64,000 nucleotides of DNA from Streptomyces barkulensis (lineage in GTDB: Bacteria > Actinomycetota > Actinomycetes > Streptomycetales > Streptomycetaceae). Position 1 is the first letter of the stretch, and each line of letters begins with the position of its first letter. The stretch is from contig NZ_PGSG01000089.1 of NCBI RefSeq assembly GCF_002843305.1, positions 46,826-110,825 on the forward strand, in the 5' to 3' direction. The translations under genes and the position numbers were made by a program. The notes beneath the pieces are model-generated. The model had not been told where the DNA came from, did not search any database, and saw only the letters and a list, made by a program, of their open reading frames with translations. Positions 15,352 to 23,566 of this stretch are shown here, in pieces.

Positions 15352-16595
15352 GGGGCGGGGGTGTCGTTCCATGCGGCGGGTGTGCTCTCCGACCTGGCGG
15401 CCGCGCTGCGGCGGACCGCCTCGACGAGGCCGGGGCGGCGCAGTGCCCCGGAGACGGCTTCGACGTCGCGGAGCAGACTGTCGGGACTCCTCCACTCGGA
15501 GCCCCTGCCGGGATCGTCCGCGCGGGCGGCGATGGCGGCGGAGACGGCCACGGCGCCGGCGACGCCCTCGGCCTCCCGGGGTGTGAGCCGCCGGCCCAGC
15601 GACTCCCCGAGCACGGGATCGGGGTCGAGGGCCGCCCGGCGGGCCCGGCGGTACAGCTCATGGTCCAGATAGGGGGCCAGGGTGTACAGGCTGTCCCGTA
15701 TCTCCTTCTCCCGGATCGTCAGGGAGGTGTGGATGTCCGGCTTGCCGACGAGTGTGGAGGGCCCGGCCGGGACATGCTCCTTCAGCAGCCGGCACAGGGG
15801 CAGGAGCCTGCGGTGACGGAGGGCGGCCCGCCAGAACTCGTAGGCAGCCTGGCCCGCGTGGGGGACCAGGAAGCCCGCGCCGACCAGGATGGAGCCGATG
15901 GCGCCGGCCAGCGGGGCGGCCTGGGTGCTCAGCCAGTCCAGGTCATGGCCGCTCCACCGGCCGACGACCGCGGTGAGCTTGAAGCCGTTGAAGGCGAGGG
16001 TGGCGATGTAACCGGTGCCCATGAGCAGCAGTCCGGTACGGAGCCAGGCGTCGACGCGGCGCACCCGGCGTTCCCATGACCACAGCAGCACGAAGTTGAC
16101 GGTGTTGGCGACGGTGTGGGCCACGATGTAGAGCGTGATCATCTCGCGCAGATACGGCTCGTCGGCGTAGTACGTGTCGAAGTCGCGCAGGCGCTCGACA
16201 GCGGGGTCACCGAGGGCGAAGAGCACCCACAGCGCGACGATGACCAGCGAGTACACGGCGATGACCCATCGCATCACGCGGCCGGCCGACGCGGTGGTCC
16301 CGTCCCGCCACGCGGTGAGCATCAGCAGGCAGCAGGCGCTGAACGCGGTGAGCAGGCTGTAGACCCAGGGCGCCGCGATGTTGGTCACGCCGGTGGTCCG
16401 GTTGATCAGCGCGATGCTCTGGGGCGCAGCGGAGGCGAGGACGAGGAAGGCCATGACCAGCAGCAGACTCGCCATGCGGAGCAGCGACTCGCGCCGCGCG
16501 CGGATGGTGGAGCGCATCTTGAGGAACAGGGGCAGCAGCGCCACGACCGCCGCGAGGTAGTAGATGTGGGGGATGACGTCTTCGGAGGCGTCCAT
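15348..16595 (-). CDS. MAB_1171c-like integral membrane protein
   Basis: A 415-residue protein with about seven hydrophobic segments in the first 270 residues (IYYLAAVVALLPLFL, MASLLLVMAFLVLA, VIAVYSLVIVALWVLFAL, PLAGAIGSILVGAGFLVP) followed by a cytoplasmic helical tail. The layout and the tail motif TSLTIREKEIRDSLYTLAPYLD match a family widely found in Streptomyces and annotated as a putative MAB_1171c-like transporter. No transport function is proven. It lies 16 bases after the ImmA-like gene and overlaps the FAD gene, so all four genes form one operon. Confidence 0.82.
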   Translation of the reverse strand: MDASEDVIPHIYYLAAVVALLPLFLKMRSTIRARRESLLRMASLLLVMAFLVLASAAPQSIALINRTTGVTNIAAPWVYSLLTAFSACCLLMLTAWRDGTTASAGRVMRWVIAVYSLVIVALWVLFALGDPAVERLRDFDTYYADEPYLREMITLYIVAHTVANTVNFVLLWSWERRVRRVDAWLRTGLLLMGTGYIATLAFNGFKLTAVVGRWSGHDLDWLSTQAAPLAGAIGSILVGAGFLVPHAGQAAYEFWRAALRHRRLLPLCRLLKEHVPAGPSTLVGKPDIHTSLTIREKEIRDSLYTLAPYLDHELYRRARRAALDPDPVLGESLGRRLTPREAEGVAGAVAVSAAIAARADDPGRGSEWRSPDSLLRDVEAVSGALRRPGLVEAVRRSAAARSESTPAAWNDTPAP

Positions 16596-16611
16596 GGGTG
16601 GTCCGGCCGCC

Positions 16612-17217
16612 TCACCGGGGACCGAGAGTGGTCCGCAGCCGGGTCACCACCGCGTCGGTACGGGCAGGGCGGGGGACGGCCAGCGGGTCGTCCACGAGCC
16701 ATCTGCGGAAATCCCTGTACAGGCGTACACCGAACGCCTCGGCCTCCCCCTCCTCCCGGGCGTCGCAGTGGCTGCGCGCCGCGGCGTACAGCACCGCGCC
16801 GTCGCCGGGCCGGTCCGCGGGGGACAGCATGCGGGCGGCGGCGGTGCCGCCTTCCACCTGGCCCGGGTAGCTGCTGTGGCCCTGGTGCAGGTGCCACAGC
16901 TCGTGGCCCACGATGATCGGCTTCTGCGGGGCGTCCACCCTGCGTTCGACGAGGATCACGTCCCGTTCCTCCAGGGACAGCATCAGGCCGGTGATGCCGC
17001 CCGCCTCGCGCGGCAGTTCCTCGACCCTCAGCTCCAGAGGGCGGCCCCGGAGCGCGCCCATCTCCCGGCACAGTGCCCGGCACAGCGACTCCGCGTCCGT
17101 CGGCACCCGCAGCCCGGGGTCGCGGCTGAGGCCGTCCATGAGCCGGCGGGCGAGTTCGTCCATGGCCTTGCGGGTGCTCCTGCCGATGCCCCTGCGCCCT
17201 CGGCCCTCCCTCCTCAT
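16612..17217 (-). CDS. ImmA/IrrE-like zinc metallopeptidase-fold protein (toxin-annotated family)
   Basis: A 201-residue protein. VGHELWHLHQGH at residues 103-114 contains HExxH (His105, Glu106, His109), the zinc-binding and catalytic signature of ImmA/IrrE metallopeptidases. The N-terminus is Arg-rich and the middle has the GITGLMLSLEERDVILV strand region of this fold. ImmA-type proteases cleave neighbouring XRE repressors to relieve repression, and an XRE gene is immediately upstream with an ATGA overlap. I infer that it cleaves or senses through this XRE protein and so controls the operon. Homologues in this cassette are commonly labelled toxin. Confidence 0.82.
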   Translation of the reverse strand: MRREGRGRRGIGRSTRKAMDELARRLMDGLSRDPGLRVPTDAESLCRALCREMGALRGRPLELRVEELPREAGGITGLMLSLEERDVILVERRVDAPQKPIIVGHELWHLHQGHSSYPGQVEGGTAAARMLSPADRPGDGAVLYAAARSHCDAREEGEAEAFGVRLYRDFRRWLVDDPLAVPRPARTDAVVTRLRTTLGPR

Positions 17218-17837
17218 CGTCCGGGCTCCGAGTCCGTGACGAAGTCGACGACGAACCTGGCGATGGCCTCCCGCTGAGTACGGGTGAGGGCGGGCCCGCC
17301 GCCGCGGGCGGCGATCGCCCTGGCGCCGTGCTCCCCGACGAGGGCGGTCAGGGGGTCGTCGAGCTCCCTCCCGGCCGGCTCCGACTCCAGCCGGCCCACG
17401 ACCGGTCGCAGTTCACGGGTCAGCGCGTCGCGGGGAGAGTCGGTGAAGAAGGTCAGCGGCACCCCGAAGTAGTCGGCCAGCGCGGCGAGATGCGGCACAT
17501 TGGGGCACTTCCCGCCCTGGAGGAGGCTGCGGGCCCAGGCACCGGTCACCCCCAGGCGGGCCGCCACCTCGCCGACGATGTCGGCCGGCCTCCTTCCGCT
17601 TTCCCTCACGAGCCGCTCGTACAGGAAGTTCACCCGCCGGGGGGCGGTCTCGCCCACCTTGCGCTCCCGCACCCTCCCGCCCCTCAGCAGGGTGCGGATC
17701 TCCCTGGCGCCGAGGCCGGTGGCGGCCGACAGCTCACCGAGGTCCAGGACGTCGTCGCGGGTGAGCCCTCTGCTCTTCGACAGAGCGTCCAGACGCTCCA
17801 GAACCTCGTCCAAGGGGTTGCGAGAGGCCTCGGTCAC
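17214..17837 (-). CDS. XRE-family helix-turn-helix regulator
   Basis: About 207 residues from GTG 17837; the preceding ATG at 17840 is too close to GGAGG (two bases), whereas GTG has five-base spacing. The central region PADIVGEVAARLGVTGAWARSLLQGGKCPNVPHLAALADYF is an XRE/Cro-type helix-turn-helix with the usual follow-on helix for fold packing. The flanking segments are helical. It leads the four-gene operon with the ImmA-like gene overlapping its stop. Probable autorepressor that is inactivated by the metallopeptidase, by family analogy. Confidence 0.85.
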   Translation of the reverse strand: MTEASRNPLDEVLERLDALSKSRGLTRDDVLDLGELSAATGLGAREIRTLLRGGRVRERKVGETAPRRVNFLYERLVRESGRRPADIVGEVAARLGVTGAWARSLLQGGKCPNVPHLAALADYFGVPLTFFTDSPRDALTRELRPVVGRLESEPAGRELDDPLTALVGEHGARAIAARGGGPALTRTQREAIARFVVDFVTDSEPGR

Positions 17838-17954
17838 CATGCCCTCCGAACGGTCGTCACCCGATGGTAAGCCGAGACTACGGCCTCTGTCGCGACCAGG
17901 GCCATTCTTCACAACGATCGTTGCCGGAGCGAGAACTGACGTTGACGTCCGCGC

Positions 17955-18000
17955 CGCCGCCCGTCCGGGGCCGGGGAGTACCGGCCCCGGACGGGCGGCG
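17955..18000. terminator. Strong hairpin after the PL1 lyase
   Basis: Perfect 20-bp GC-rich stem (17955-17974 with 17981-18000) and six-base loop GGAGTA, starting about ten bases past the minus-strand PL1 stop. Confidence 0.88.
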
Positions 18001-18010
18001 GGGTGTGCCG

Positions 18011-19564
18011 CTATCCGGCGTAGGTCTCGAACTCGGCGACCCTCGGGGTGCCGGACGAGCCGGTGATCTCGAAGGTGATCTTGCGCAGCGAGGTCTGCGG
18101 GAAGGTGATGACGCCCGCTCCGCTGCCCGAGGTCAGGACGGCGCCGGTGTCGTGGTCGACGACCCGCCAGGAGCCGATGTTGCCCTCGGAGCCCGCCGCC
18201 TCCCTGATGTTGATCTTGGAGACGGTGGTGGCGGAGCCCCACTTGATCGAGATCGACCCGGTCGATCCGGTCGGCGACCAGTACGTGCCCATGTCACCGT
18301 CGCGCACGTTGCCGTAGCTCGTTCCGCTCGCCTTGCCGGAACCGTCGGAACCGGCCCCGATGCTGAGATTGGTTCCGCCGGGCTGGGACGGCGTGGGCGT
18401 GGGGTCGGTCGGCGTCGGTCCGGGGTCGGTCGGCGTCGGGGTCGGGTCCGGAGTCTGCGGCGAGCAGCTTCCGTCCGACACCCTCAGGCCCTTGCCCGCC
18501 CCCGCCGTCTGGCTCACGACGCCCGGCACGCAGTCGGCGCCGTCGAGGTCGTAGGAGTAGGGGATGCTGACGGTGGTGTTGGACTGCGGGTTCGGACCGG
18601 CCGGGTTGTTGTCGCCGCTGCGGCTGGACCAGGTCACGTTGTCGAAGACGTTGCCGCCGACCTGCCAGTAGCCGGCCTCGTCGGTGTAGAAGGTGCCCAG
18701 GACGTCCTTGGAGTCCTCGAAGTAGTTGTTGTCCACCTTGGCGCGGGCCCCGGCACGGGAGTTGATGCCGGACTTGCTGATGCCCACGTAGTGGTTGTTG
18801 TAGATGTGGGCTATGCCGCCGCGCAGCAGGGGAACGCGGGAGTCGATGTTCTCGTACAGGTTGTGGTGGTAGGTGATGAAGCCGTTGGAGCGGTCGCTCT
18901 CACTGGAGCCGACCAGGCCGCCGCGGCCGGAGTTGCGCAGGACGCTGTAGGACAGCGTCACGTACTTGGTGTCGTCCTTCATGTCGAAGAGGCCGTCGAA
19001 CCCCTCCGATTCCCCGCCCGAGGCCTCCAGGGTGACGTGGTCGACCCAGACGTTGCGGACACCGCTCTCCATGCCGATGGCGTCACCGCCGTTGGACGTG
19101 GGCGAGCCCGACTTCTTGACGTTCTTGACCGTCACGTTCTGGATGATGATGTTGCTGGCCTCGCGGATGTGGATGCCCAGCTGGTCGAAGACGGCCCCAC
19201 TGCCGACCCCGACGATCGTGACGTTGCTGATCTGCTTGAGTTCGATCCTGTCGTCGTCGGTGTTGCAGCTGTCGCCCGACACCTTGCTGGTGTTGCCGTG
19301 GTTGATGGTGCCCTCGACCTGGATGGTGATCGGGGTGCTGCTGCTGGCCCGGCCGCACAGGGCCTGGTGGATCGCGGTCCCCGTGGTGGCCCTGACCGTC
19401 TGCCCGCCCGCGCCACCGGTGGTCCCGCCGTTCTGGGTCGCGTAGCCGGTGGGGCCGCCGGGTGCCGCCGACGCCGCGGGCATCGTCAGGACCACACCGG
19501 TGGCGGTCGCGAGTCCCATCGTGGCCAGTCCCGCGTAGAGCCGCAGTGCGACTGCTCGTCTCAT
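18011..19564 (-). CDS. Secreted pectate lyase, family PL1, with C-terminal discoidin-like module
   Basis: A 517-residue exported enzyme. ATG at 19564 follows GGGAG and gives a signal peptide (MRRAVALRLYAGLATMGLAT... ending SAAA). The PL1 beta-helix spans about 40-360: VWVDHVTLEAS is the vWiDH motif, and the Arg in NIDSRVPLLRGG fits the catalytic-base region. Asp residues in GGESEGFDGLFDMKDDT fit the calcium site. A linker of PTPTPTD repeats (about 370-395) leads to a roughly 120-residue beta-sandwich like F5/8-type carbohydrate-binding modules (TYWSPTGSTGSISIKWG, INIREAAGSEGNIGSWRV). It cleaves polygalacturonate extracellularly. Monocistronic. Confidence 0.9.
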   Translation of the reverse strand: MRRAVALRLYAGLATMGLATATGVVLTMPAASAAPGGPTGYATQNGGTTGGAGGQTVRATTGTAIHQALCGRASSSTPITIQVEGTINHGNTSKVSGDSCNTDDDRIELKQISNVTIVGVGSGAVFDQLGIHIREASNIIIQNVTVKNVKKSGSPTSNGGDAIGMESGVRNVWVDHVTLEASGGESEGFDGLFDMKDDTKYVTLSYSVLRNSGRGGLVGSSESDRSNGFITYHHNLYENIDSRVPLLRGGIAHIYNNHYVGISKSGINSRAGARAKVDNNYFEDSKDVLGTFYTDEAGYWQVGGNVFDNVTWSSRSGDNNPAGPNPQSNTTVSIPYSYDLDGADCVPGVVSQTAGAGKGLRVSDGSCSPQTPDPTPTPTDPGPTPTDPTPTPSQPGGTNLSIGAGSDGSGKASGTSYGNVRDGDMGTYWSPTGSTGSISIKWGSATTVSKINIREAAGSEGNIGSWRVVDHDTGAVLTSGSGAGVITFPQTSLRKITFEITGSSGTPRVAEFETYAG

Positions 19565-19606
19565 CTCGTCTCCCACTTCCTCTTCGAACACTGAACGCTG
19601 TTACGT

Positions 19607-19626
19607 AATGTCGTGCGCATGACATT
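19607..19626. promoter_or_regulatory. Inverted repeat in the PL1 promoter region
   Basis: AATGTC-N8-GACATT, a perfect 6-bp inverted repeat 43-62 bases upstream of the PL1 start, in a patch much richer in A and T than its surroundings. TTGAAT overlaps its outer edge in minus-strand orientation and could be a -35 element. A regulator-binding site is likely. Confidence 0.5.
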
Positions 19627-20264
19627 CAACTGTCGGTGCCGTCGGTCTGCCGGTCTGCCGGTCTGTCGGTCTGCCGCCGGGCAGGCCGGAGATCGGCAGA
19701 CCGGCCCGGGGATGAATCCTCTCCTTCGGGGTGGGGGGTTCGGTGGTTCGCCGCGGAGCGCGGGTCCCGGGGCCGCCGTGGCCGCACTCCCGGCCGCCCC
19801 GTCGGGCGGCGTCCGCGGGGTGCCGCCCCGCGCGGGGTGACTGCCCGGGTGGGTGGCGTGGTCCGTCATCCGCTACGGGAGGCCGTCGCCGTCAAAGCCG
19901 CTGCGGACGGCGCGATGGGTCTTCATCGTGGCGTATGCCCTTTCGCTTCGTGGCGCGTCGACATCCGGGTGAAGTCTTTGCGGCGGAACGGTGGCGGCTT
20001 GCGTGCGAGGTCGCGGCAGGTGCCGTGGTGGCCGCCTTCGGCGGAGCGGACCCCATGAGCGGAGAAAGCGCTTTCTTTCGGTGAGGATAGGGTGGCGTCC
20101 GCTGGAATGGCAAGGCTCCGGAAGGTTGCGGAGTACACCCTTCCACCTCGTCCGGCGGTCGTCGCCCGCGATCACCGCCGAAGGCCGGGCCGAGACCCGC
20201 GCATGGCTGGACCCGCGCGTGCGGGCACGGCGCCGGGTCCAGCCAACCGCTTGACGGGAAAAGG
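19627..20264. other. Non-coding stretch with short tandem repeats
   Basis: About 640 bases without a convincing gene. It contains a CGGTCTGC tandem array at about 19640-19676 and the palindrome at 20063. Open frames here are GC-driven and lack coding-like composition or ribosome-binding sites. It may be debris from decay of the adjacent acyl-CoA dehydrogenase gene. Confidence 0.5.
20063..20076. promoter_or_regulatory. Perfect 14-bp palindrome AGAAAGCGCTTTCT (LacI-type operator candidate)
   Basis: A perfect 14-bp palindrome centred on CG, the classic form of a LacI/GalR-family operator. It shares GCGCTTTCTT with the operator-like element in the PL9 lyase promoter. It is about 500 bases upstream of the PL1 start, further than expected, so which promoter it serves is unclear. 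Confidence 0.5.
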
Positions 20265-20937
20265 GAGTTCGGGCTCCGGCGAGCGGGCTTCCGGGCGAAC
20301 GGCTCCAAGTACTACATCGGCAACGGGAACGCCGCCGGCCTCGTCTCCGTCTTCGGCCGCCCCACCGATGCCGAGGGCCCGGACGCCTATGTCCTCTTCG
20401 CGGCCGACAGCCGCCGTCCGGCCTACCGCCTGGTGAAGAACGTCGTCGACTCCTCGAAGCACGTCAGCGAGTTCCGCCTCGAGGACTACCCGGTCGGCCC
20501 GCCGGACGTCCTGCACACCGGGCGGGCCGCCTCCGACGCCTACGCCCACCTGCCCAACGCCGGATGCTTCCGCGAGCAGGTGGTGGACGCCCTGTGCGAG
20601 TTCGTCGCCACCGCCGCCCCGACCAGGAGCAGAGCCGCGATCTCGATCTGCTCCTCGCCGTCGGCCGGCTGTTCGCCCTGGTCGTCCACGGTCAGCTGAT
20701 CCTGGAACAGGCGGGCCTGACGGACCTGGACGAGGACGTGCTCGACGAGATGTTCGCCGTACTCGTCCGCGACTTCTCCGCGCACGCCGTCGAACTGCAC
20801 GGCAAGGACTCCGCGACGGCCCGGCAGCAGGACTGGGCCCTGGGCGCGGTCCGGCGTCCCTCGCCGACGCCGCCCGGTCGGCGCGCGTGTGGGAACGGGT
20901 CGAATCTCTCGCCGGGGCCTACGAGATGGCCCTGTAA
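20265..20937 (+). pseudogene. Acyl-CoA dehydrogenase/oxidase remnant (N-terminally truncated, frameshifted)
   Basis: Starting at 20265 the sequence reads EFGLRRAGFRANGSKYYIGNGN, the substrate- and FAD-binding beta-domain region of acyl-CoA dehydrogenases, then continues in frame to about 20620 (DALCEFVATAAP). Coding then shifts frame (DQEQSRDLDLLLAVGRLFALVV) and shifts again near 20850, ending in VWERVESLAGAYEMAL and TAA at 20937. The first roughly 150 residues of the enzyme are missing. The catalytic-domain pieces are still recognisable, so decay is recent. No product is expected. Confidence 0.75.
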
Positions 20938-21162
20938 GCGGTACGGCGCCCGACCCGGAACCGGCCGGGCGCGTCCGGGCCGGGGCTCCAGGACGGTCCT
21001 CCCTCCCCGCACGTGTTCGGTCGCGGTGTGCGCTGCCTGCCCGGAACAGCACCGTTCCGGGCGGCGTACACCACCGGGATCGGCGCGGACGGGTCCGGGT
21101 GGCCACCGCCGTGCGCCCTGTCCGCGAGCGGCCCTGCGGTGAGCGTGCTCATGCCCCCTCGG

Positions 21163-21417
21163 TCACGGGTGCCCGACTCCGCGCGCAGCGCTGTCCTCGG
21201 TGTCCTCGGCGCCCCCGGGCTCCCAGCGCAGCAGGTCCCCCGGCTGGCATTCGAGCACCTCGCAGAGCGCGGCGAGCGTGGTGAAGCGCACCGCCTTGGC
21301 CCGTCCGTTCTTGAGCACCGCCAGATTGGCGGGCGTGATCCCGACCCGGTTCGCGAGTTCACCCACGGACATCTTCCGTCTGGCCAGCATCACGTCGATG
21401 TCGACGGTGATCGGCAT
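21163..21417 (-). CDS. Small XRE/YozG-type helix-turn-helix regulator
   Basis: An 84-residue protein. MLARRKMSVGELANRVGITPANLAVLKNGRAKAV (residues 9-42) is a compact Cro/XRE helix-turn-helix, followed by FTTLAALCEVLECQPGDLL, the conserved tail of this short family. Its start shares one base with the stop of the DUF2975 gene, so the two are coupled. YozG-type regulators typically accompany DUF2975 membrane proteins. A palindrome upstream of the pair is its likely operator. Confidence 0.88.
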   Translation of the reverse strand: MPITVDIDVMLARRKMSVGELANRVGITPANLAVLKNGRAKAVRFTTLAALCEVLECQPGDLLRWEPGGAEDTEDSAARGVGHP

Positions 21418-21914
21418 CAGATCACCTCCTCCAGTTCGGCCCGCATCCGCGCCGCCTCGACGTCCCGTGCCACGGCCTGGGCGAGCAGCATGCGCAGCAC
21501 GAGCACGACGAGCGCCACCCCGAAGACCGCCAGACAGCCCCCGCCCAGCAGAAGGACTACACCCGGAGCCACTGCCTCACCCGGCGCGAGGAGCACCCCG
21601 AGCGCGAACACCAGGAGCGCGGCCGCGACGAAAGCGCCGATCACGATGTGCACGTACCGGAAGGCGGCGTGGGAGAACACCGTCCCGCGCCGCACCATCG
21701 TCACCAGTCGCCACACGCAGACCAGGACGACCTGGACCGTCACGATGCCCAGGACCGTGATCAAGAGGAACGGGGCGCGCAGATGGGCGAGTTCCGGGCC
21801 GAGCTCCTCCAGGTCGGCGGCCAGCAGCGGCACCATCACCGCCTGTACGAACACCGAACCGGTGAGCAACGCCGCGAGTACGGCACGCAGTGCGAGCACC
21901 GCCGACTTTCCCAT
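21417..21914 (-). CDS. DUF2975 membrane protein
   Basis: A 165-residue protein with four hydrophobic segments (ALRAVLAALLTGSVFVQAVMVPLL, APFLLITVLGIVTVQVVLVCV, VHIVIGAFVAAALLVFALGV, VVLLLGGGCLAVFGVALVVL) and a short charged C-terminus. ATG at 21914 (or GTG 21917) follows GGAGGAG. This matches the DUF2975 family, usually encoded with a YozG-like regulator as here. Its role is unknown; homologues are thought to modulate a regulatory circuit at the membrane. Confidence 0.85.
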   Translation of the reverse strand: MGKSAVLALRAVLAALLTGSVFVQAVMVPLLAADLEELGPELAHLRAPFLLITVLGIVTVQVVLVCVWRLVTMVRRGTVFSHAAFRYVHIVIGAFVAAALLVFALGVLLAPGEAVAPGVVLLLGGGCLAVFGVALVVLVLRMLLAQAVARDVEAARMRAELEEVI

Positions 21915-21924
21915 CACATCTCCT

Positions 21925-21963
21925 CCTGTCGAGCAACGACAGGAATCTATCGAAATTCGATAG
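21925..21963 (-). promoter_or_regulatory. Operator palindrome and leader hairpin of the DUF2975-XRE operon
   Basis: CTATCGAAATTCGATAG at 21947-21963 is a perfect 17-base palindrome, 33 bases upstream of the DUF2975 start, and fits autorepression by the XRE partner. Between it and the start, CCTGTCG-AGCAA-CGACAGG (21925-21943) is a perfect 7-bp hairpin that abuts the GGAGGAG ribosome-binding site, which could limit translation. Confidence 0.65.
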
Positions 21964-22419
21964 GGGTGGCAAGATGCTCCGCCCTTGGATCCCAATGCGC
22001 CCGGGGAGCGGATCCAGGTGATCCGCTCGGTGATCACACCGGTGAGCCCGGGCATGCGGACCCGGTGGTGCCGGGGCGCGCGGGCGGACGGCCTCCGGAT
22101 CGCGGAAGCTTCACGGCGATCGCACATCACCCGGCGCGGTGGCGCGCACCCGGCGTTTCAGCGATCGCCACGCCCTGCCCGGCCGCCACCGTCGCCGGGT
22201 GGTGGCCGGCGGATCCGCGGGGACGGAGGACGCGCCGGCGATCAGAGTGTGGCCGACGACGGTCGGCAGGATGCGGTGCGAGGGGTGCGCTGGGCGGGTT
22301 CTTCCGGAAGCTGACATGGATTCAGCTTCGCCGGACTTCCGGGGCCGGGTCCAACACCTGTTCGCCGGTCACTCAGGCGGTGATGTTGTGAATCGCGGGC
22401 GGTGGTGGGCAATGGACCC
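21964..22419. other. Intergenic stretch upstream of the LysR remnant
   Basis: About 450 bases with no supportable gene. Open frames present here are compositional. Nothing regulatory stands out apart from the operator at its left edge. Confidence 0.4.
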
Positions 22420-22954
22420 GTGCGCGGCGACGCCAACCCCCGGTTGCTGCGGTCCTTCGTGGCCGTCGCGGAGGAGCTGCACTTCACCCGTGCCGCCGCC
22501 CGCCCTGCCCCGGGTGCCTCTGGACGCACTGGCCGGTGAGACGGTGTACGCGGCGGCGGGCAACGAGGACACCACCGAGTGGACGGATCTGGCGCGGACG
22601 CTGTTCGCGGGGCACGGCATCAGGCTTGCCCCGCCCTTCCCCGAGATCGAGGGCGAGGCGGAGTTCGGCCGGATAGTCCGCAAGCAGGGCTGGTCGGTGC
22701 TGGCCAACGTGGAGTTCTCGGACGTGCCGGAGATGGCCCTGCGCCCGTTGACCGATCCGGTGCCGCCGGCGCCCGTCTCCATGGTCTGGCGCCGTGGTCT
22801 GCGTCATCCGGGCCTGGGACACCTGATCGGCGCGGCCCATGAGCTGGGCGCCGCCGAAGGCTGGCTGGAGCGTCCCGCCGGCTCCTGGCTCTCCGAGGAC
22901 GATCTGCCGGTGGTGGCCGGGCGTGGCGCAGGCGGTGCCGCCCGAGCCGGATGA
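22420..22954 (+). pseudogene. LysR-family regulator with internal deletion and frameshift
   Basis: From GTG 22420 one frame reads NPRLLRSFVAVAEELHFTRAAAR, the start of a LysR helix-turn-helix. At about 22505 the sequence switches frame and continues as PRVPLDALAGETVYAAAGNEDTTEW, the later effector-binding domain, down to the stop at 22954. More than 100 residues, including the rest of the DNA-binding domain and the linker helix, are absent. A deletion joined the two ends out of frame. No functional regulator is expected. Confidence 0.75.
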
Positions 22955-22963
22955 CCGTCCGGC

Positions 22964-23566
22964 TCAGCGGACCCGGTCGTAGACGAGGGCCAGCGTGCCG
23001 TGCTCGCCCGCGGCCTGGCCGGCGAGGGCCCACCGCCCCGCGGGCAGGCCGTCGTCGAACAGGCGCGGCCCGCCGCCGAGGAAGACCGGGAAGACCGTGA
23101 GGGCCAGCCGGTCCACCTCGTCGGCGGCCAGCAGCGCCTTGATGACGCTCGCGCTGGAGAGCACCAGGATGTCTCCGCCCTCTGTGGTCCTGAGGTCCGA
23201 GACCACTTCGGCGGCAGGCCCGTCGACGACCGCCGTCCGCTCCCACGGAGCCTCCTTGAGGGTGGAGGAGAGGACCACCTTGTCGGCGTCGACGAGCCAC
23301 TTCGCGAAGGCCTCGTCGCGCGGATCGGCGCCCTCCATGCCGATGACGGTGGGCCAGAAACCCAGGAATCCCTCGGCGTTGACCCGTCCGAGCAGGGCCG
23401 TCGTCGCCGGCTCGCGGAGACCGGCCATGTGGTCGCGGGCGACGTCGGTGTGGGCGTAGGGCATCACCCAGCTCATGTCCAGGGGGTTGTCCGGCGCGGC
23501 GTAGCGGCCGTCGAGGGAGAGGGCCATGTTGGCGACGACCCTGCGGCCGGAGGTCTGCTCGGTCAC
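22964..23566 (-). CDS. Dihydrofolate-reductase-family (RibD C-terminal-like) protein
   Basis: A 200-residue protein. The DHFR/RibD-like fold is shown by VVANMALSLDGRYA at the start, ATTALLGRVNAEGFLGFWPT, KVVLSSTL, and the late GGDILVLSSASVIKALLAADEVDRLALTVFPVFLGGGPRLF. Such proteins are NADPH-dependent reductases of mostly unknown substrates, not folate enzymes. GTG 23566 overlaps the stop of the ArsR-SRPBCC gene (GTGA), so the two are co-translated and co-regulated. Confidence 0.85.
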   Translation of the reverse strand: MTEQTSGRRVVANMALSLDGRYAAPDNPLDMSWVMPYAHTDVARDHMAGLREPATTALLGRVNAEGFLGFWPTVIGMEGADPRDEAFAKWLVDADKVVLSSTLKEAPWERTAVVDGPAAEVVSDLRTTEGGDILVLSSASVIKALLAADEVDRLALTVFPVFLGGGPRLFDDGLPAGRWALAGQAAGEHGTLALVYDRVR

